The position numbers and the translations under genes were made by a program. Below, in pieces: positions 26,047 to 35,535 of a stretch of DNA of 64,000 bases (the first letter of the stretch is position 1; the number at the start of each line of letters is the position of its first letter). Source of the stretch: Candidatus Phaeomarinobacter ectocarpi (lineage in GTDB: Bacteria > Pseudomonadota > Alphaproteobacteria > CGMCC-115125); NCBI RefSeq assembly GCF_000689395.1, contig NZ_HG966617.1, positions 2,888,721 to 2,952,720 on the forward strand, read 5' to 3'. The notes below the pieces were generated by a model, which saw only the letters and a list, made by a program, of their open reading frames with translations, was not told where the DNA came from and ran no database searches.

Positions 26047-29000
26047 ATGTTTCTCTCAGACCTCTCCGTCACCCGACCAGTCTTCGGCATGGTGCTGGGG
26101 ATGCTGCTCGTTGTCTTCGGCATTGTGTCCTTTACGCAGCTTCCCTTGCGGCAATACCCAGACATCGACCCCCCTGTCGTCACCATCGAAACCAGCTATC
26201 CCGGCGCTGCCGCATCCATTGTCGAGTCGCGGATCACCGAAATCATCGAAGACCGCATCTCCGGTGTCGAAGGTGTGGATTTCATCCAAAGCAGCAGCGA
26301 AGACGGCGAGAGCAATGTCACCATCCAGTTCAAGACCGGGCGTGATGTGGACTCTGCTGCCAATGACGTTCGTGACCGCGTGTCGCGTATTCTCGACAAC
26401 CTTCCAGAAGAAGCCAATCCGCCGGAAGTCCAGAAGCGCGATGCCAATCAGGACGTCATTGTGTGGCTATCCCTCTCCAGCCCCGAAATGTCTGTCCTTG
26501 AGCTGACGGATTTCGCCGAGCGCTATGTACTGGACCGCTTCTCGGTTCTGCCCGGCGTGGCACGTGTCCGCCTGTCGGGTGCTAAAAGCTACGCCATGCG
26601 CATCTGGCTGGACCGCCTGGAAATGGCAGCCCGTGGTCTGACCGCATCAGACGTAGAACGCGCTTTGCGCGCGGAAAACGTCGAGCTCCCCGCAGGCAGT
26701 GTGGAAAGCCTGGAGCGGCAGTTCACCGTGCGGGTCGCCCGCTCTTTCAATGATGCAGACGACTTCGCTCATCTCGTGCTGGCCCGAGGCGATGATGGCT
26801 ACCTCGTTCGCCTGGGCGACATCGCGCGGGTGGAACGGGCAGCAGCTGAAGACAGGACTTTCTTCAGGGGCAACACATTGCCCCGTGTCGGCCTGGGCAT
26901 CGTCAAGCAGTCAACCGCCAACACCATCGACGTCGCGCGTGGTGCGAAGGCCGAAGCAGACCGCCTGAACCCAACGCTGCCGGAAGGCATGTCAGTCACC
27001 GTCAGTTTTGACACATCCATCTTTGTGGAAGGCGCCATCAACGAGGTTTACAAGACACTCGCCATTGCCATGATCCTTGTTGTGCTGGTTATCCTGGCGT
27101 TTCTCGGCAATCTGCGCGCAATGCTTGTGCCCGCGGTCACGGTGCCGATTTCCATCATTGCAAGCTTCACTCTTGTCCTGATCCTCGGGTTTTCAATCAA
27201 CCTGCTGACACTCCTGGCCCTTGTTCTGGCGATTGGCCTGGTGGTGGATGACAGCATTGTTGTGCTTGAGAATATTCAGCGCCGAATGGATGAACTCAAA
27301 GAGACGCCCCTCGTCGCCGCCTTTGAAGGCACCCGTCAGGTGGGTTTTGCCGTCATCGCGACCACCATGGTCCTGATTTCCGTGTTCGTGCCTATCGCCT
27401 TCACAGAGGGCGACATCGGTCGGCTGTTTGCCGAGTTTGCCCTGACCATGGCCGCTGCAGTGGCCATCTCAAGTCTTGTGGCACTCACAATCTCCCCAAT
27501 GATTGCGTCCAAGATTCTCAAACCGAATAGGTCAGACAGCAGCATCGGTGCCCGCGTCGAAGCGCTGCTGCTGTCTTCGCGCAACAGGTACGCCCACGCG
27601 TTGGAGTGGTCATTGTCCCGCCCGCTCATTGTCGGTGGCGTGTTTGCTGCCTTGCTGGTCGGCACAGCTGGATTGTTCACCCTGTTGCCCAGTGAATATT
27701 CGCCCCGCGAGGACCGAGGCGCCTTCTTCATCATTGTCAACGGACCCCAGGGGGCAACCCACGACTATATGAGCGAATACATGGACGAGATCGAGGCCCG
27801 GCTCGTGCCTTATCTCGACAGCGGGGAAATGCACACCCTGCTCGTCCGCAGCCCGCGCAGCTTTGGCAATATCACCAATTTCAATACCGGCATCGTTATC
27901 TGCGTCCTCAATGACTGGTCCGATCGACGCTCTGCCTTTGTCATCATTGATGAAGTGCGCCAGCGCCTGTCCGATCTGCCAGGCGTCAGTGCCTTCCCGG
28001 TCATGCGCCGCGGTTTTGGCGGCGGCTCCAGCAAGCCGGTTCAATTCGTTATTGGTGGCGGCACCTATGATGAAATTGCTCAGTGGCGGGACATCATTCT
28101 GGAGGAGTTGGAAACCAACAATCCAGGCTTGAGCGGCCTCGACTGGGATTACAAGGAAACCCAGCCGCAGGTAGAAGTCGACGTGGACTATGACCGCGCA
28201 GCCGAACTCGGCGTCACAGTGTCGGAGATCGGCAGAACACTTGAGACCATGCTGGGCTCCCGCCGCGTCACTACCTACATCGATGGCGGGGAAGAATACG
28301 ACGTCATCCTGGAAGGCGAGCGCGACGCCCAGCGCACCCCAACCGACATGCAGAACATCTATGTCCGCTCCGCGCGCAGTGATCGGCTGATCCCCCTGTC
28401 GAACCTGGTGACAATCAGGGAGTTTGCAGGATCGACGACCCTCAACCGCTACAACCGCATCCGCTCCATTACCATTGAAGCCAATCTGGAGGACGGCCTG
28501 TCACTGGGAGACGCGATTGCGCATCTCAACCAGATTGTTGACGACAAGCTGCCGGATACTGTCGTGGTTGATTACAAGGGCGAGTCCCGTGACTTCTTCG
28601 CGGCTGGCGGCGCTCTGCTCTTTGTCTTCTTGCTGGGAATAGCCGTTGTTTTCCTGGTGCTGTCCGCTCAGTTCGAGAGCTTCATTCACCCACTTATCAT
28701 CATGCTGACCGTCCCCGTCGTCATCGGCGGCGGGCTGCTGGGGCTCTGGCTTACGGGCTCCAGCCTCAACATTTACAGCCAGATCGGTCTTGTCATGCTG
28801 GTCGGCCTTGCAGCCAAGAACGGCATTTTGATTGTGGAATTTGCCAACCAGCTGCGTGATCAGGGCGTTGAATTTGCCGACGCCTTGCGCGAAGCCTCCA
28901 TCACGCGTTTCCGTCCCATCCTGATGACGGGCATCACAACCGCGGCAGGCACATTCCCCCTGATACTCGGCTCAGGTGCTGGCGCAGAAACACGTGCCGT

Positions 29001-29160
29001 CATTGGTATTGTCGTTCTGGCAGGCGTGCTGACATCCGTGGCACTCACCCTCTTCGTGGTGCCCGTGACCTACAACATCATGGCGCGCAACACGGGTTCA
29101 CCCGGTGATGTTCGCCGCCGCCTCTTCCGCGAGCGCCCGTCTAGTCAGCCTGCCGAGTAA
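26047..29160 (+). CDS. RND multidrug efflux permease (HAE1, MdtB/MexI-like)
   Basis: A 1037-residue proton-driven exporter of the AcrB superfamily with the usual 12 membrane helices and two large periplasmic loops. Recognisable segments: N-terminal FLSDLSVTRPVFGMVLGMLL, PLRQYPDIDPPVVTI, the proton-relay pair in IGLVVDDSIVVLENIQRR (about 400), GFAVIATTMVLISVFVPIAF, and the second-half VMLVGLAAKNGILIVEFAN. Length is the family norm. Preceded by its adaptor; its last 20 bases overlap the convergent HAE3 gene. Substrates cannot be deduced; with no local regulator gene, control is also unclear. Confidence 0.94.
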   Translation: MFLSDLSVTRPVFGMVLGMLLVVFGIVSFTQLPLRQYPDIDPPVVTIETSYPGAAASIVESRITEIIEDRISGVEGVDFIQSSSEDGESNVTIQFKTGRDVDSAANDVRDRVSRILDNLPEEANPPEVQKRDANQDVIVWLSLSSPEMSVLELTDFAERYVLDRFSVLPGVARVRLSGAKSYAMRIWLDRLEMAARGLTASDVERALRAENVELPAGSVESLERQFTVRVARSFNDADDFAHLVLARGDDGYLVRLGDIARVERAAAEDRTFFRGNTLPRVGLGIVKQSTANTIDVARGAKAEADRLNPTLPEGMSVTVSFDTSIFVEGAINEVYKTLAIAMILVVLVILAFLGNLRAMLVPAVTVPISIIASFTLVLILGFSINLLTLLALVLAIGLVVDDSIVVLENIQRRMDELKETPLVAAFEGTRQVGFAVIATTMVLISVFVPIAFTEGDIGRLFAEFALTMAAAVAISSLVALTISPMIASKILKPNRSDSSIGARVEALLLSSRNRYAHALEWSLSRPLIVGGVFAALLVGTAGLFTLLPSEYSPREDRGAFFIIVNGPQGATHDYMSEYMDEIEARLVPYLDSGEMHTLLVRSPRSFGNITNFNTGIVICVLNDWSDRRSAFVIIDEVRQRLSDLPGVSAFPVMRRGFGGGSSKPVQFVIGGGTYDEIAQWRDIILEELETNNPGLSGLDWDYKETQPQVEVDVDYDRAAELGVTVSEIGRTLETMLGSRRVTTYIDGGEEYDVILEGERDAQRTPTDMQNIYVRSARSDRLIPLSNLVTIREFAGSTTLNRYNRIRSITIEANLEDGLSLGDAIAHLNQIVDDKLPDTVVVDYKGESRDFFAAGGALLFVFLLGIAVVFLVLSAQFESFIHPLIIMLTVPVVIGGGLLGLWLTGSSLNIYSQIGLVMLVGLAAKNGILIVEFANQLRDQGVEFADALREASITRFRPILMTGITTAAGTFPLILGSGAGAETRAVIGIVVLAGVLTSVALTLFVVPVTYNIMARNTGSPGDVRRRLFRERPSSQPAE

Positions 29161-31516
29161 CTTTGCGTGGCGCCAATCCTTCAAGCAACCAGGCAAGTGC
29201 GGGCAGCAGCGTGACGGCTCCCACCATGTTCACCAGGAACATGAAGGACAGCAGCAGCCCCATATCCGCCTGGAACTTGAGCGCCGAAAACGCCCAGCTT
29301 GCCACGCCGATTGAGAGCGTCAGACCAGTAAACACAACTGCCATGCCGGTTTCCTGCATGGCCTGCGGAAACGCGTCCTGAAGACGGATGCCTGCCTCCA
29401 GCCGGAACTGCAGTCGGTTGTAGATGTAAAAGGCATAGTCCACACCGATGCCGACCGCGAGCACCAGCACCGGCAGCGTTGACGACTTGAGACCAATGCC
29501 AAGCTCCGTCATGAACCAGTAGCCCATGAACGTGGCAACAAGCAGCGGTGCGCAACAGCAGATGATGGCGCGCCAGTCGCGATAGGCAAACCCGACCAGC
29601 ACGATGATTGCGCCGAACACGTAGAGCAGCATCGGCAACTCGTTTTCGCTGATCACTTCATTGGTTGCAGCAATGATGCCTGCATTGCCGGTTGCCAGCC
29701 GCAGGGTCAGACCCTCAACGGGGTAATCCGCAATGTAGCTTTCAGCGGCCGCCACCACGCGCTCGACCGTTTCAGCCTTGTGATCCGTCAGGAATGCAAT
29801 CACCGGCATCACGTTGCATCGCCGGTTGATAAGGCCAGTGCTGGACGGGATGGGTGATGTGATGAGACCAAGCGTCGTGGGGTTGCGTGGCAGATGCGAC
29901 CAGCGCAGGTCGTCTTCCATCCACAGGCGCATATTGTTGCGGGCAACGGTGGCCGTAGACACAACAGCCGCGACACCGGGCACATTGCTGAGGTGCCAGC
30001 CATAGTCTTCCAGCGCCTTCATGTAGGTGTGGTCGATGCACGCCTCACCAGGAAGTTCCGCCACGGTGATAAAGGCATCAAGCGAGATGGCGAAATTGTC
30101 GGTTACGAAATTCACATCCTGATTGTAACGGGCATCTTCCCGCAGTTCCGGCAGGCCTGCATGGAGGTCACCCACATGCCGGTCGCGGGACTGATAGATC
30201 GACACGACAAAAAGAACCGCACCCAGCAGCAAAATGAGTTTTGCGGGTCCAGGGCGCGCCACGCCGCCCAGCTTCTTCATCAGGCTCGCACGCGACGCAC
30301 GCAGCTTGGAAATCTGCGCAACAAAATTTGCGCGCGGTTTCATGTACGAGGCCAGCAGGGGCAGCATAATGAGGTTCGAGATAATCTTGAGCGCAATACC
30401 CACCGTGGCGACAATCGCCATCTCCTGAATGATGGGTATGGGCACGAGCGCCAGGGTGAGGAAACCGACAAGATCAGTGATCAGCGCCATGGAGCCCGGC
30501 AGGAACAACCGACTGAAAGTCGACCGCGCAGCCGTCTCGGCGGTCGCACCGTCAATCAGCTCGCTGGTGAACAGATTGATCTGCTGCACCCCGTGACTGA
30601 CACCGATGGCATAGACTAGGAAAGGCACAAGGATTGCCAGCGGGTCCAGGCCATAGCCCAGCAAATAAAGTGCCCCAAACTGCCAGACAACGGACACGAG
30701 CGAGCTGCCCACAGCCAGCAGCATCAGCTGGAAGGACCGTGCGTAGAGATAAACAGCGATGGCGGTGAGGATGAGCGCCAGACCCATGAAATAGACGACG
30801 CCAGCCGCCCCGTCCGCAATGTCACCAATACCTTTGGCAAATCCGATGATGCGGATGGTGGTCTGGTCATCTTCAAACTTGCCGCGCAGTCCGATTTCAA
30901 GCTGATGGGCGAGCTCGATGTAATCCAGTCGCTCGCCGGTGATCGGGTTGATCTCCGCGAGTTCGAACCGGATCAGGACGGCGCTGTTGTCGTGCGCCAC
31001 ATACTGGCCTGCAAATCCGCCGCGTACGGTATCAACGCGAATGCGTTCGAGGGCTTCTGCAGTAATACGTTCCCGGGTTACGCTGGCAGGGATCAGATTG
31101 TAAGCCTTGAACCCTTCTTCATTGATTTCCATCACCCGCGTATTGGGCGTCCACATGGAACGGATGGTCGCGCGGTCCACACCAGGCAGATAGAAGACTT
31201 CGTCGGAGATATCGTAATAGCGCTGGAAAAATTCCGGCGTCCATACGTCACCATCATTGGCTTCGACCGCCACGATCACCGCATTGGCGCCTGGAAGCTT
31301 CTCCCGATAGTCCGAGAAGGTCTCGATATAGGGATGCTCGGACGGCAGCTGCTTCAGGAAGCCGGCATCGATTGCCAGTCCACTTGCCAGATACCCGCTG
31401 ACGAGCGTCAGGAGAACGAAGAAACCAAGAATGGTCCCACGAAAGGCGAACAAAAAACGTTCAGCCCCGGCGACAAACCCGGCCAGGGGACCCGGCGAAG
31501 CGGAAGAAGGCGACAT
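29141..31516 (-). CDS. HAE3/MMPL-type RND exporter
   Basis: A 791-residue RND-superfamily transporter with two repeats, each one helix, a periplasmic domain and five helices (about 22-45 then 240-400; 420-440 then 630-785). YAIGVSHGVQQINLF and LAVGIGVDYAFYIYNRLQ are the paired helix-4 motifs of this branch. PEHPYIETFSDYREKLPG-type N-terminal periplasmic sequence is typical of HAE3 proteins (SEHPYIETF here). I prefer ATG 31516 (GAGG six bases ahead) over ATG 31522. Close relatives export lipids, hopanoids or hydrophobic compounds; no adaptor is needed. It is convergent with the HAE1 pump, overlapping by 20 bases. Confidence 0.88.
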   Translation of the reverse strand: MSPSSASPGPLAGFVAGAERFLFAFRGTILGFFVLLTLVSGYLASGLAIDAGFLKQLPSEHPYIETFSDYREKLPGANAVIVAVEANDGDVWTPEFFQRYYDISDEVFYLPGVDRATIRSMWTPNTRVMEINEEGFKAYNLIPASVTRERITAEALERIRVDTVRGGFAGQYVAHDNSAVLIRFELAEINPITGERLDYIELAHQLEIGLRGKFEDDQTTIRIIGFAKGIGDIADGAAGVVYFMGLALILTAIAVYLYARSFQLMLLAVGSSLVSVVWQFGALYLLGYGLDPLAILVPFLVYAIGVSHGVQQINLFTSELIDGATAETAARSTFSRLFLPGSMALITDLVGFLTLALVPIPIIQEMAIVATVGIALKIISNLIMLPLLASYMKPRANFVAQISKLRASRASLMKKLGGVARPGPAKLILLLGAVLFVVSIYQSRDRHVGDLHAGLPELREDARYNQDVNFVTDNFAISLDAFITVAELPGEACIDHTYMKALEDYGWHLSNVPGVAAVVSTATVARNNMRLWMEDDLRWSHLPRNPTTLGLITSPIPSSTGLINRRCNVMPVIAFLTDHKAETVERVVAAAESYIADYPVEGLTLRLATGNAGIIAATNEVISENELPMLLYVFGAIIVLVGFAYRDWRAIICCCAPLLVATFMGYWFMTELGIGLKSSTLPVLVLAVGIGVDYAFYIYNRLQFRLEAGIRLQDAFPQAMQETGMAVVFTGLTLSIGVASWAFSALKFQADMGLLLSFMFLVNMVGAVTLLPALAWLLEGLAPRKVTRQAD

Positions 31517-31684
31517 AAGCATCCTCGAGGAAAATTGGCGGAGACCGTCCGCTCCATATGTGCTCGCATATCGCAGACGCTCTCACAAGACCCGCACATC
31601 ATCGGGAGTTTTGCGCACACCTCAGATTCATGGCCAACTGGCCCGGACACATGATTCTTAACGATGCTTGGGAGGCGGCGCATC

Positions 31685-32779
31685 ATGGCTGATGACGACG
31701 CAACAAACGGCCAGCTTGTCGCCGCCATGACAGCGCTTTTACCACCATTGTTGGCAGCCATGGACACGCTGGACTACGTCGCGCGCAAGCTGCACCCACC
31801 GCAGGTTGATGAGCTGATTGAACATGTGGCCGGTGTCGATATGGCCGTCAGGGATGCCCGTCCGCAGTTTGAAGCCGCCCCCTGGCCCGAACATCTCTTT
31901 CCCGTGCGCGACAGGGTACTCAAGGCCGCCGAAGAGATTCTCATGGCCTATGGCGAACTCGCGGCAGCCGGCAATGCAGAGAACGCCATTCTCGAATGCT
32001 ACAAATCCCTGCGCCACGCATCGCGCGCCAGTGAAGCGATCTACCCGGTCTCAGCCATTCTGCCCCCCGTCAGCCGGTTCTTTCTGGAAGCCTCCATGCG
32101 CGATAACAAAGGGAAGATCGAAGCGCTCTCGGCCGGCGCGGACAAGGACAACACAGGCGTCATCGAAGCCAGCAACGCACGCGACCAGCGCGGTGGGTTT
32201 TCACTCTATGTACCTGAGGACTATGACGAGGCACGTGCCTACCCGGTCATCATGGCGCTGCACGGCGGTTCAGGTCATGGCAGGGCATTTTTGTGGACAT
32301 GGCTGCGCGAAGCCAGAAGCCGCGGCGCCATCCTCATATCGCCAACCTCCCGCGGCGACACCTGGTCACTGATGGGGCCAGACGAAGACACACCAAACCT
32401 CGAGGCCATGCTCACCCACGTGCGTGAGCGCTGGAACATCGACCCTGCAAAAATGCTGCTCACCGGCATGAGCGACGGCGGCACATTCTCCTATGTGACG
32501 GGCCTGCGTGACGATAGCCCCTTCACCCACCTCGCCCCCATGTCGACAGCCTTTCATCCCATGCTGGGTGAGATGGCGTCGCCTGGGCGCCTCAAGGACC
32601 TGCCCATCTATGTCATCCATGGAGCGTTGGACTGGATGTTCCCATCCAAGTTCGCGGAGATGGCAGCGCAGACACTCACAGCAGGCGGTGCAAACGTGGA
32701 ACTGGAAATACTGGCCGACCTGTCTCACACCTATCCGCGCGAAATGAATGCACGCGTGATGGACTGGTTCTTGTCCTGA
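31685..32779 (+). CDS. Alpha/beta hydrolase (esterase/depolymerase-like)
   Basis: A 364-residue protein with a helical N-terminal domain (about 1-150) and an esterase/PHB-depolymerase-like hydrolase domain. Motifs: YPVIMALHGGSGHGRAFLW for the oxyanion hole (about 190), GMSDGGTFSYV with the nucleophile Ser near residue 264, YVIHGALDWMFP carrying the acid, and His in LADLSHTYPRE. The start at 31685 follows GGGAGG; an ATG 21 bases upstream lacks such a site. No signal peptide is seen. The helical N-terminal half is not part of the usual catalytic fold and I do not recognise it. Substrate is probably a carboxyl ester. Confidence 0.8.
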   Translation: MADDDATNGQLVAAMTALLPPLLAAMDTLDYVARKLHPPQVDELIEHVAGVDMAVRDARPQFEAAPWPEHLFPVRDRVLKAAEEILMAYGELAAAGNAENAILECYKSLRHASRASEAIYPVSAILPPVSRFFLEASMRDNKGKIEALSAGADKDNTGVIEASNARDQRGGFSLYVPEDYDEARAYPVIMALHGGSGHGRAFLWTWLREARSRGAILISPTSRGDTWSLMGPDEDTPNLEAMLTHVRERWNIDPAKMLLTGMSDGGTFSYVTGLRDDSPFTHLAPMSTAFHPMLGEMASPGRLKDLPIYVIHGALDWMFPSKFAEMAAQTLTAGGANVELEILADLSHTYPREMNARVMDWFLS

Positions 32780-32784
32780 GGCTC

Positions 32785-32828
32785 AAAACAAAAAACGCTG
32801 CAGTCCCGGTCACGGAACTACAGCGTTT
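32785..32828 (-). terminator. Rho-independent terminator of the CYP153 operon
   Basis: Arms AAACGCTG (32793-32800) and CAGCGTTT (32821-32828) enclose a partly paired interior around a GTCA-containing loop. Read on the - strand, the hairpin is followed by TTTTTTGTTTT, an excellent U-tract; on the + strand no T-run follows. It lies 22 bases downstream of the last CYP153 stop. Confidence 0.85.
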
Positions 32829-32849
32829 CAAATGGTGTGCAGTTGGTGC

Positions 32850-34112
32850 CTACTCTGGAATGCGAACCGGCATGTAGGTGTAACCCTTCACGAAGCAGCC
32901 AGGTGAGCGTGTTGGCTCAGCCATCAGCTCGATCTTCGGGAAGCGCTTCAGGATTTCTTCCCACAGGATCATGATCTGCAACTCGCCGAGACGATTGCCG
33001 ACGCACCGGTGAATGCCATAGCCGAATGACATCTGGCGACGGGCATTCGCACGATCAATGATCACATCATCCGCGTTTTCAAAAACTGTCTTGTCGCGAT
33101 TGCCGGAGACGTACCACATGGCAACCTTGTCGCCCTTCTTGATCATCTTGCCGCCAAGCTCGAAGTCTTCCAGCGCGGTACGGCGCATATGAGCCAGCGG
33201 TGTCTGCCAGCGGATGATTTCAGATGACAGGTTGGGGATCAGACCTGGATCAGCAATGAGCTTGTCGTATTCTGTCGGGAACTTGTTGAGCGCATAGACG
33301 CTGCCCGTCATGGAATTGCGGGTCGTGTCATTGCCGCCAACAATCAGCAGAATGATGTTCCCCAGATACTCCATGGGATCCATGTTCTTGGTCGCTTCGC
33401 CACGCGTCAGCATGGTGATGAGATCATTGCCCGGCTTGTCGGAATTGATGCGCTGGTTCCACAACTCAGTGAAGTAGGCGAGGCACTCAAGCAGGTGTCC
33501 CTTCCACTCTTCCTCACCGCCCTCAAGTGTATTGGCATCGGTTGTGACCATGTCTGACCAGAAGGTCAGCTTGCGACGATCTTCAAATGGGAAGTCAAAG
33601 AGCGTGGCAAGCATCATGGTGGTCAGCTCGATGGACACATTGTCCACCCAGTCGAATGTCTCACCGCGCGGCAGTGAATCCAGCACCATGCCGGTGCGCT
33701 CGCGGATCAGCGGTTCCCAGGACTTGAGGTTGTTGGGAGCGACAATCGGCTGAACCGTCTTGCGCTGCTCGTCATGCTTGGGCTGGTCCATCGCGATGAA
33801 CATAGGCAGCTGGAAATCTTCCGGCCCATCAAAAAGCGTGATGCCGCCATGTTCCCAGCTTGAGGAAAACACCTGGTGGTTGGTGTCCACCGCCATGATG
33901 TGCTCGTAGCTGCTGACCGACCAATACTCGCCGAACTCTTCGTCGAAGCACTTGTGAACCGGCGCTTCCTCGCGAAGACGCTCAAAATACGGCCAGATCA
34001 CATCATTCTGGAATAGGTCGCGCTGCGCGGGATTGAATTCATTCAAAGGCATGCTCCACGCACGCTCGGTGTGATCAATCTCGGTATGCGGTTCGGCAAC
34101 GGCCTGGGACAT
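32850..34112 (-). CDS. Cytochrome P450 CYP153 family, copy 4 of the operon
   Basis: A 420-residue soluble class I P450, probably a terminal alkane/fatty-acid hydroxylase. Visible: the I-helix oxygen-activation motif GGNDTTRNSM, ExxR in SSEIIRWQTP-LAHMRR neighbourhood, and the haem loop FGYGIHRCVGNRLG with Cys370. Family-typical blocks are the start RAWSMPLNEFNPAQ and the C-terminal GYTYMPVRIP. The F/G region (DMVTTDANTLEGGEEEW) groups it with the neighbouring copy at 34194. It has Gln instead of Pro in MDQPKHD and Ser-Ser instead of Thr-Arg in SVSSYEHIM, so it is the most divergent copy. It may have its own promoter (see 34126-34145). No ferredoxin or reductase gene is nearby. Confidence 0.93.
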   Translation of the reverse strand: MSQAVAEPHTEIDHTERAWSMPLNEFNPAQRDLFQNDVIWPYFERLREEAPVHKCFDEEFGEYWSVSSYEHIMAVDTNHQVFSSSWEHGGITLFDGPEDFQLPMFIAMDQPKHDEQRKTVQPIVAPNNLKSWEPLIRERTGMVLDSLPRGETFDWVDNVSIELTTMMLATLFDFPFEDRRKLTFWSDMVTTDANTLEGGEEEWKGHLLECLAYFTELWNQRINSDKPGNDLITMLTRGEATKNMDPMEYLGNIILLIVGGNDTTRNSMTGSVYALNKFPTEYDKLIADPGLIPNLSSEIIRWQTPLAHMRRTALEDFELGGKMIKKGDKVAMWYVSGNRDKTVFENADDVIIDRANARRQMSFGYGIHRCVGNRLGELQIMILWEEILKRFPKIELMAEPTRSPGCFVKGYTYMPVRIPE

Positions 34113-34125
34113 GATCTCTTCTTTC

Positions 34126-34167
34126 CTAATAGTGACGACGCGTCATTTTTAAGTGAGGGCGCGCCCT
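34126..34167 (-). promoter_or_regulatory. Candidate promoter/operator before the last CYP153 gene, with palindrome
   Basis: The 13-base dyad TGACGACGCGTCA (34133-34145) is flanked by T-rich sequence, and TATTAG (- strand, 34126-34131) next to it could be a -10 box. The dyad shares AGTGACG and CGTCATTTTT with the one at 38298-38311 before the first CYP153 gene. A second perfect palindrome, AGGGCGCGCCCT, lies at 34156-34167. Binding protein unknown. Confidence 0.45.
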
Positions 34168-34193
34168 GTAGATTTCAACCTAATTCACAAAGA

Positions 34194-35456
34194 TTAAGCG
34201 GGAATACGCACCGGCATGTACGTGTAGCCTTTGACGAAGCAGCCCGGCGTCCGGGTTGGCTCTTCCATCAGCTCGATCTTGGGGAAACGCTTGAGGATTT
34301 CTTCCCACAGGATCTTGATCTGAAGTTCCCCGAGGCGATTGCCGACGCAACGATGGATGCCATAGCCGAAGGACATCTGACGACGCGCATTTGGCCGGTC
34401 GATGATGATGTCGTCGGCATTCTCAAAAACGTCCGCATCCCGGTTGCCCGAGACGTACCACATGGCCACCTTGTCGCCCTTCTTGATCATCGTGCCATTC
34501 AGCTCGATGTCTTCAAGGGCAGTGCGGCGCATATGGGCCAGCGGCGTCTGCCAGCGAATGATCTCGGATGAGAGATTGGGGATCAGGCTCGGATCAGCGA
34601 TCAGCTTGTCGTACTCACCCGGAAATTTATTGAGGCCGTAGACGCTGGCGGTCATGGAATTACGGGTCGTGTCATTGCCGCCCACGATGAGCAGGATGAT
34701 GTTCCCCAGATACTCCATCGGGTCCATGTTCTTGGTGGACTCGCCGCGCGTGAGCATGGTGATCAGATCATTGCCCGGCGTGTCAGAGTTGATGCGCTCA
34801 TTCCACAATCCGGTGAAGTACTCCAGGCATGCCAGGAGATGGCCGCGTTTTTCCTCAACGCCACCTTCAAGTGTCTTGGGATCGGTCGTGACCATGTCCG
34901 ACCAGAAGGTAAGCTTGCGGCGTTCCTCAAACGGGAAATCAAACAGGGTTGCCAGCATCATCGTGGTCAGCTCGATGGACACATTGTCCACCCAGTCAAA
35001 TGTCTCTCCGCGCGGGAGCGAATCCAGAACGTAAGCCGTGCGCTCGCGAATGAGGCCTTCCCAGTTCTTCAGATTGTTGGGCGCAACGATCGGCTGAACG
35101 GTAATACGCTGCTGATCGTGCTTTGGCGGGTCCATGGCAATGAACATGGGCAAACGGAAGTCTTCCGCCGCATCAAAAAGCGTGATGCCCCCATTGGTCC
35201 AGTCCGAAGAGAACACGTGATGGTTCGTGTCCACCGCCATGATGTCTTCGTAACGCGTGACAGACCAGTACTCGCCGAAGTCCTCATCATACGCCTTGTG
35301 AACCGGCGCTTCTTTACGCAGGCGCTCGAAATAGGGCCAGATCACGTCATTCTGAAACAGGTCCCGCCGCGCTGGGTTGATCTCATTGAGTGGCATGCTC
35401 CATGCGCGCTCGGCATGATCGACATCAGTCTGCGGTTCAGCGACGGCCTGAGACAT
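34194..35456 (-). CDS. Cytochrome P450 CYP153 family, copy 3 of the operon
   Basis: A 420-residue P450 closely similar to its three neighbours, with identical haem loop FGYGIHRCVGNRLG and I-helix GGNDTTRNSM. I start it at ATG 35456 (MSQAVAEPQTD), matching the conserved N-terminus of the other copies and following AAAGGAAAG; the upstream in-frame extension is not conserved. Its F/G region (DMVTTDPKTLEGGVEEK) pairs it with the copy at 32850, while the active-site approach segment after VFSS is DWTNGGITLF, differing from SWEHGGITLF of two other copies. These positions lie where CYP153 substrate-recognition segments occur, so chain-length or regio-preference may differ. It needs a separate ferredoxin/ferredoxin reductase. 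Confidence 0.93.
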   Translation of the reverse strand: MSQAVAEPQTDVDHAERAWSMPLNEINPARRDLFQNDVIWPYFERLRKEAPVHKAYDEDFGEYWSVTRYEDIMAVDTNHHVFSSDWTNGGITLFDAAEDFRLPMFIAMDPPKHDQQRITVQPIVAPNNLKNWEGLIRERTAYVLDSLPRGETFDWVDNVSIELTTMMLATLFDFPFEERRKLTFWSDMVTTDPKTLEGGVEEKRGHLLACLEYFTGLWNERINSDTPGNDLITMLTRGESTKNMDPMEYLGNIILLIVGGNDTTRNSMTASVYGLNKFPGEYDKLIADPSLIPNLSSEIIRWQTPLAHMRRTALEDIELNGTMIKKGDKVAMWYVSGNRDADVFENADDIIIDRPNARRQMSFGYGIHRCVGNRLGELQIKILWEEILKRFPKIELMEEPTRTPGCFVKGYTYMPVRIPA

Positions 35457-35480
35457 GAACTCTACTTTCCTTTGATGTAA

Positions 35481-35507
35481 CGGCGCCCTCAGGGAGTGAG
35501 GACGCCG
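35481..35507 (-). other. Intercistronic hairpin between CYP153 genes
   Basis: Arms CGGCGCCCTCA (35481-35491) and TGAGGACGCCG (35497-35507) form an 11-pair stem (one G-U in the - strand RNA) with a 5-base loop, just upstream of the ribosome-binding site of the following CYP153 gene. There is no T-tract, so it is more likely an RNA processing or stability element than a terminator. Confidence 0.6.
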
Positions 35508-35535
35508 CGCCAAACTTACAAAATGTGCGTGCCAG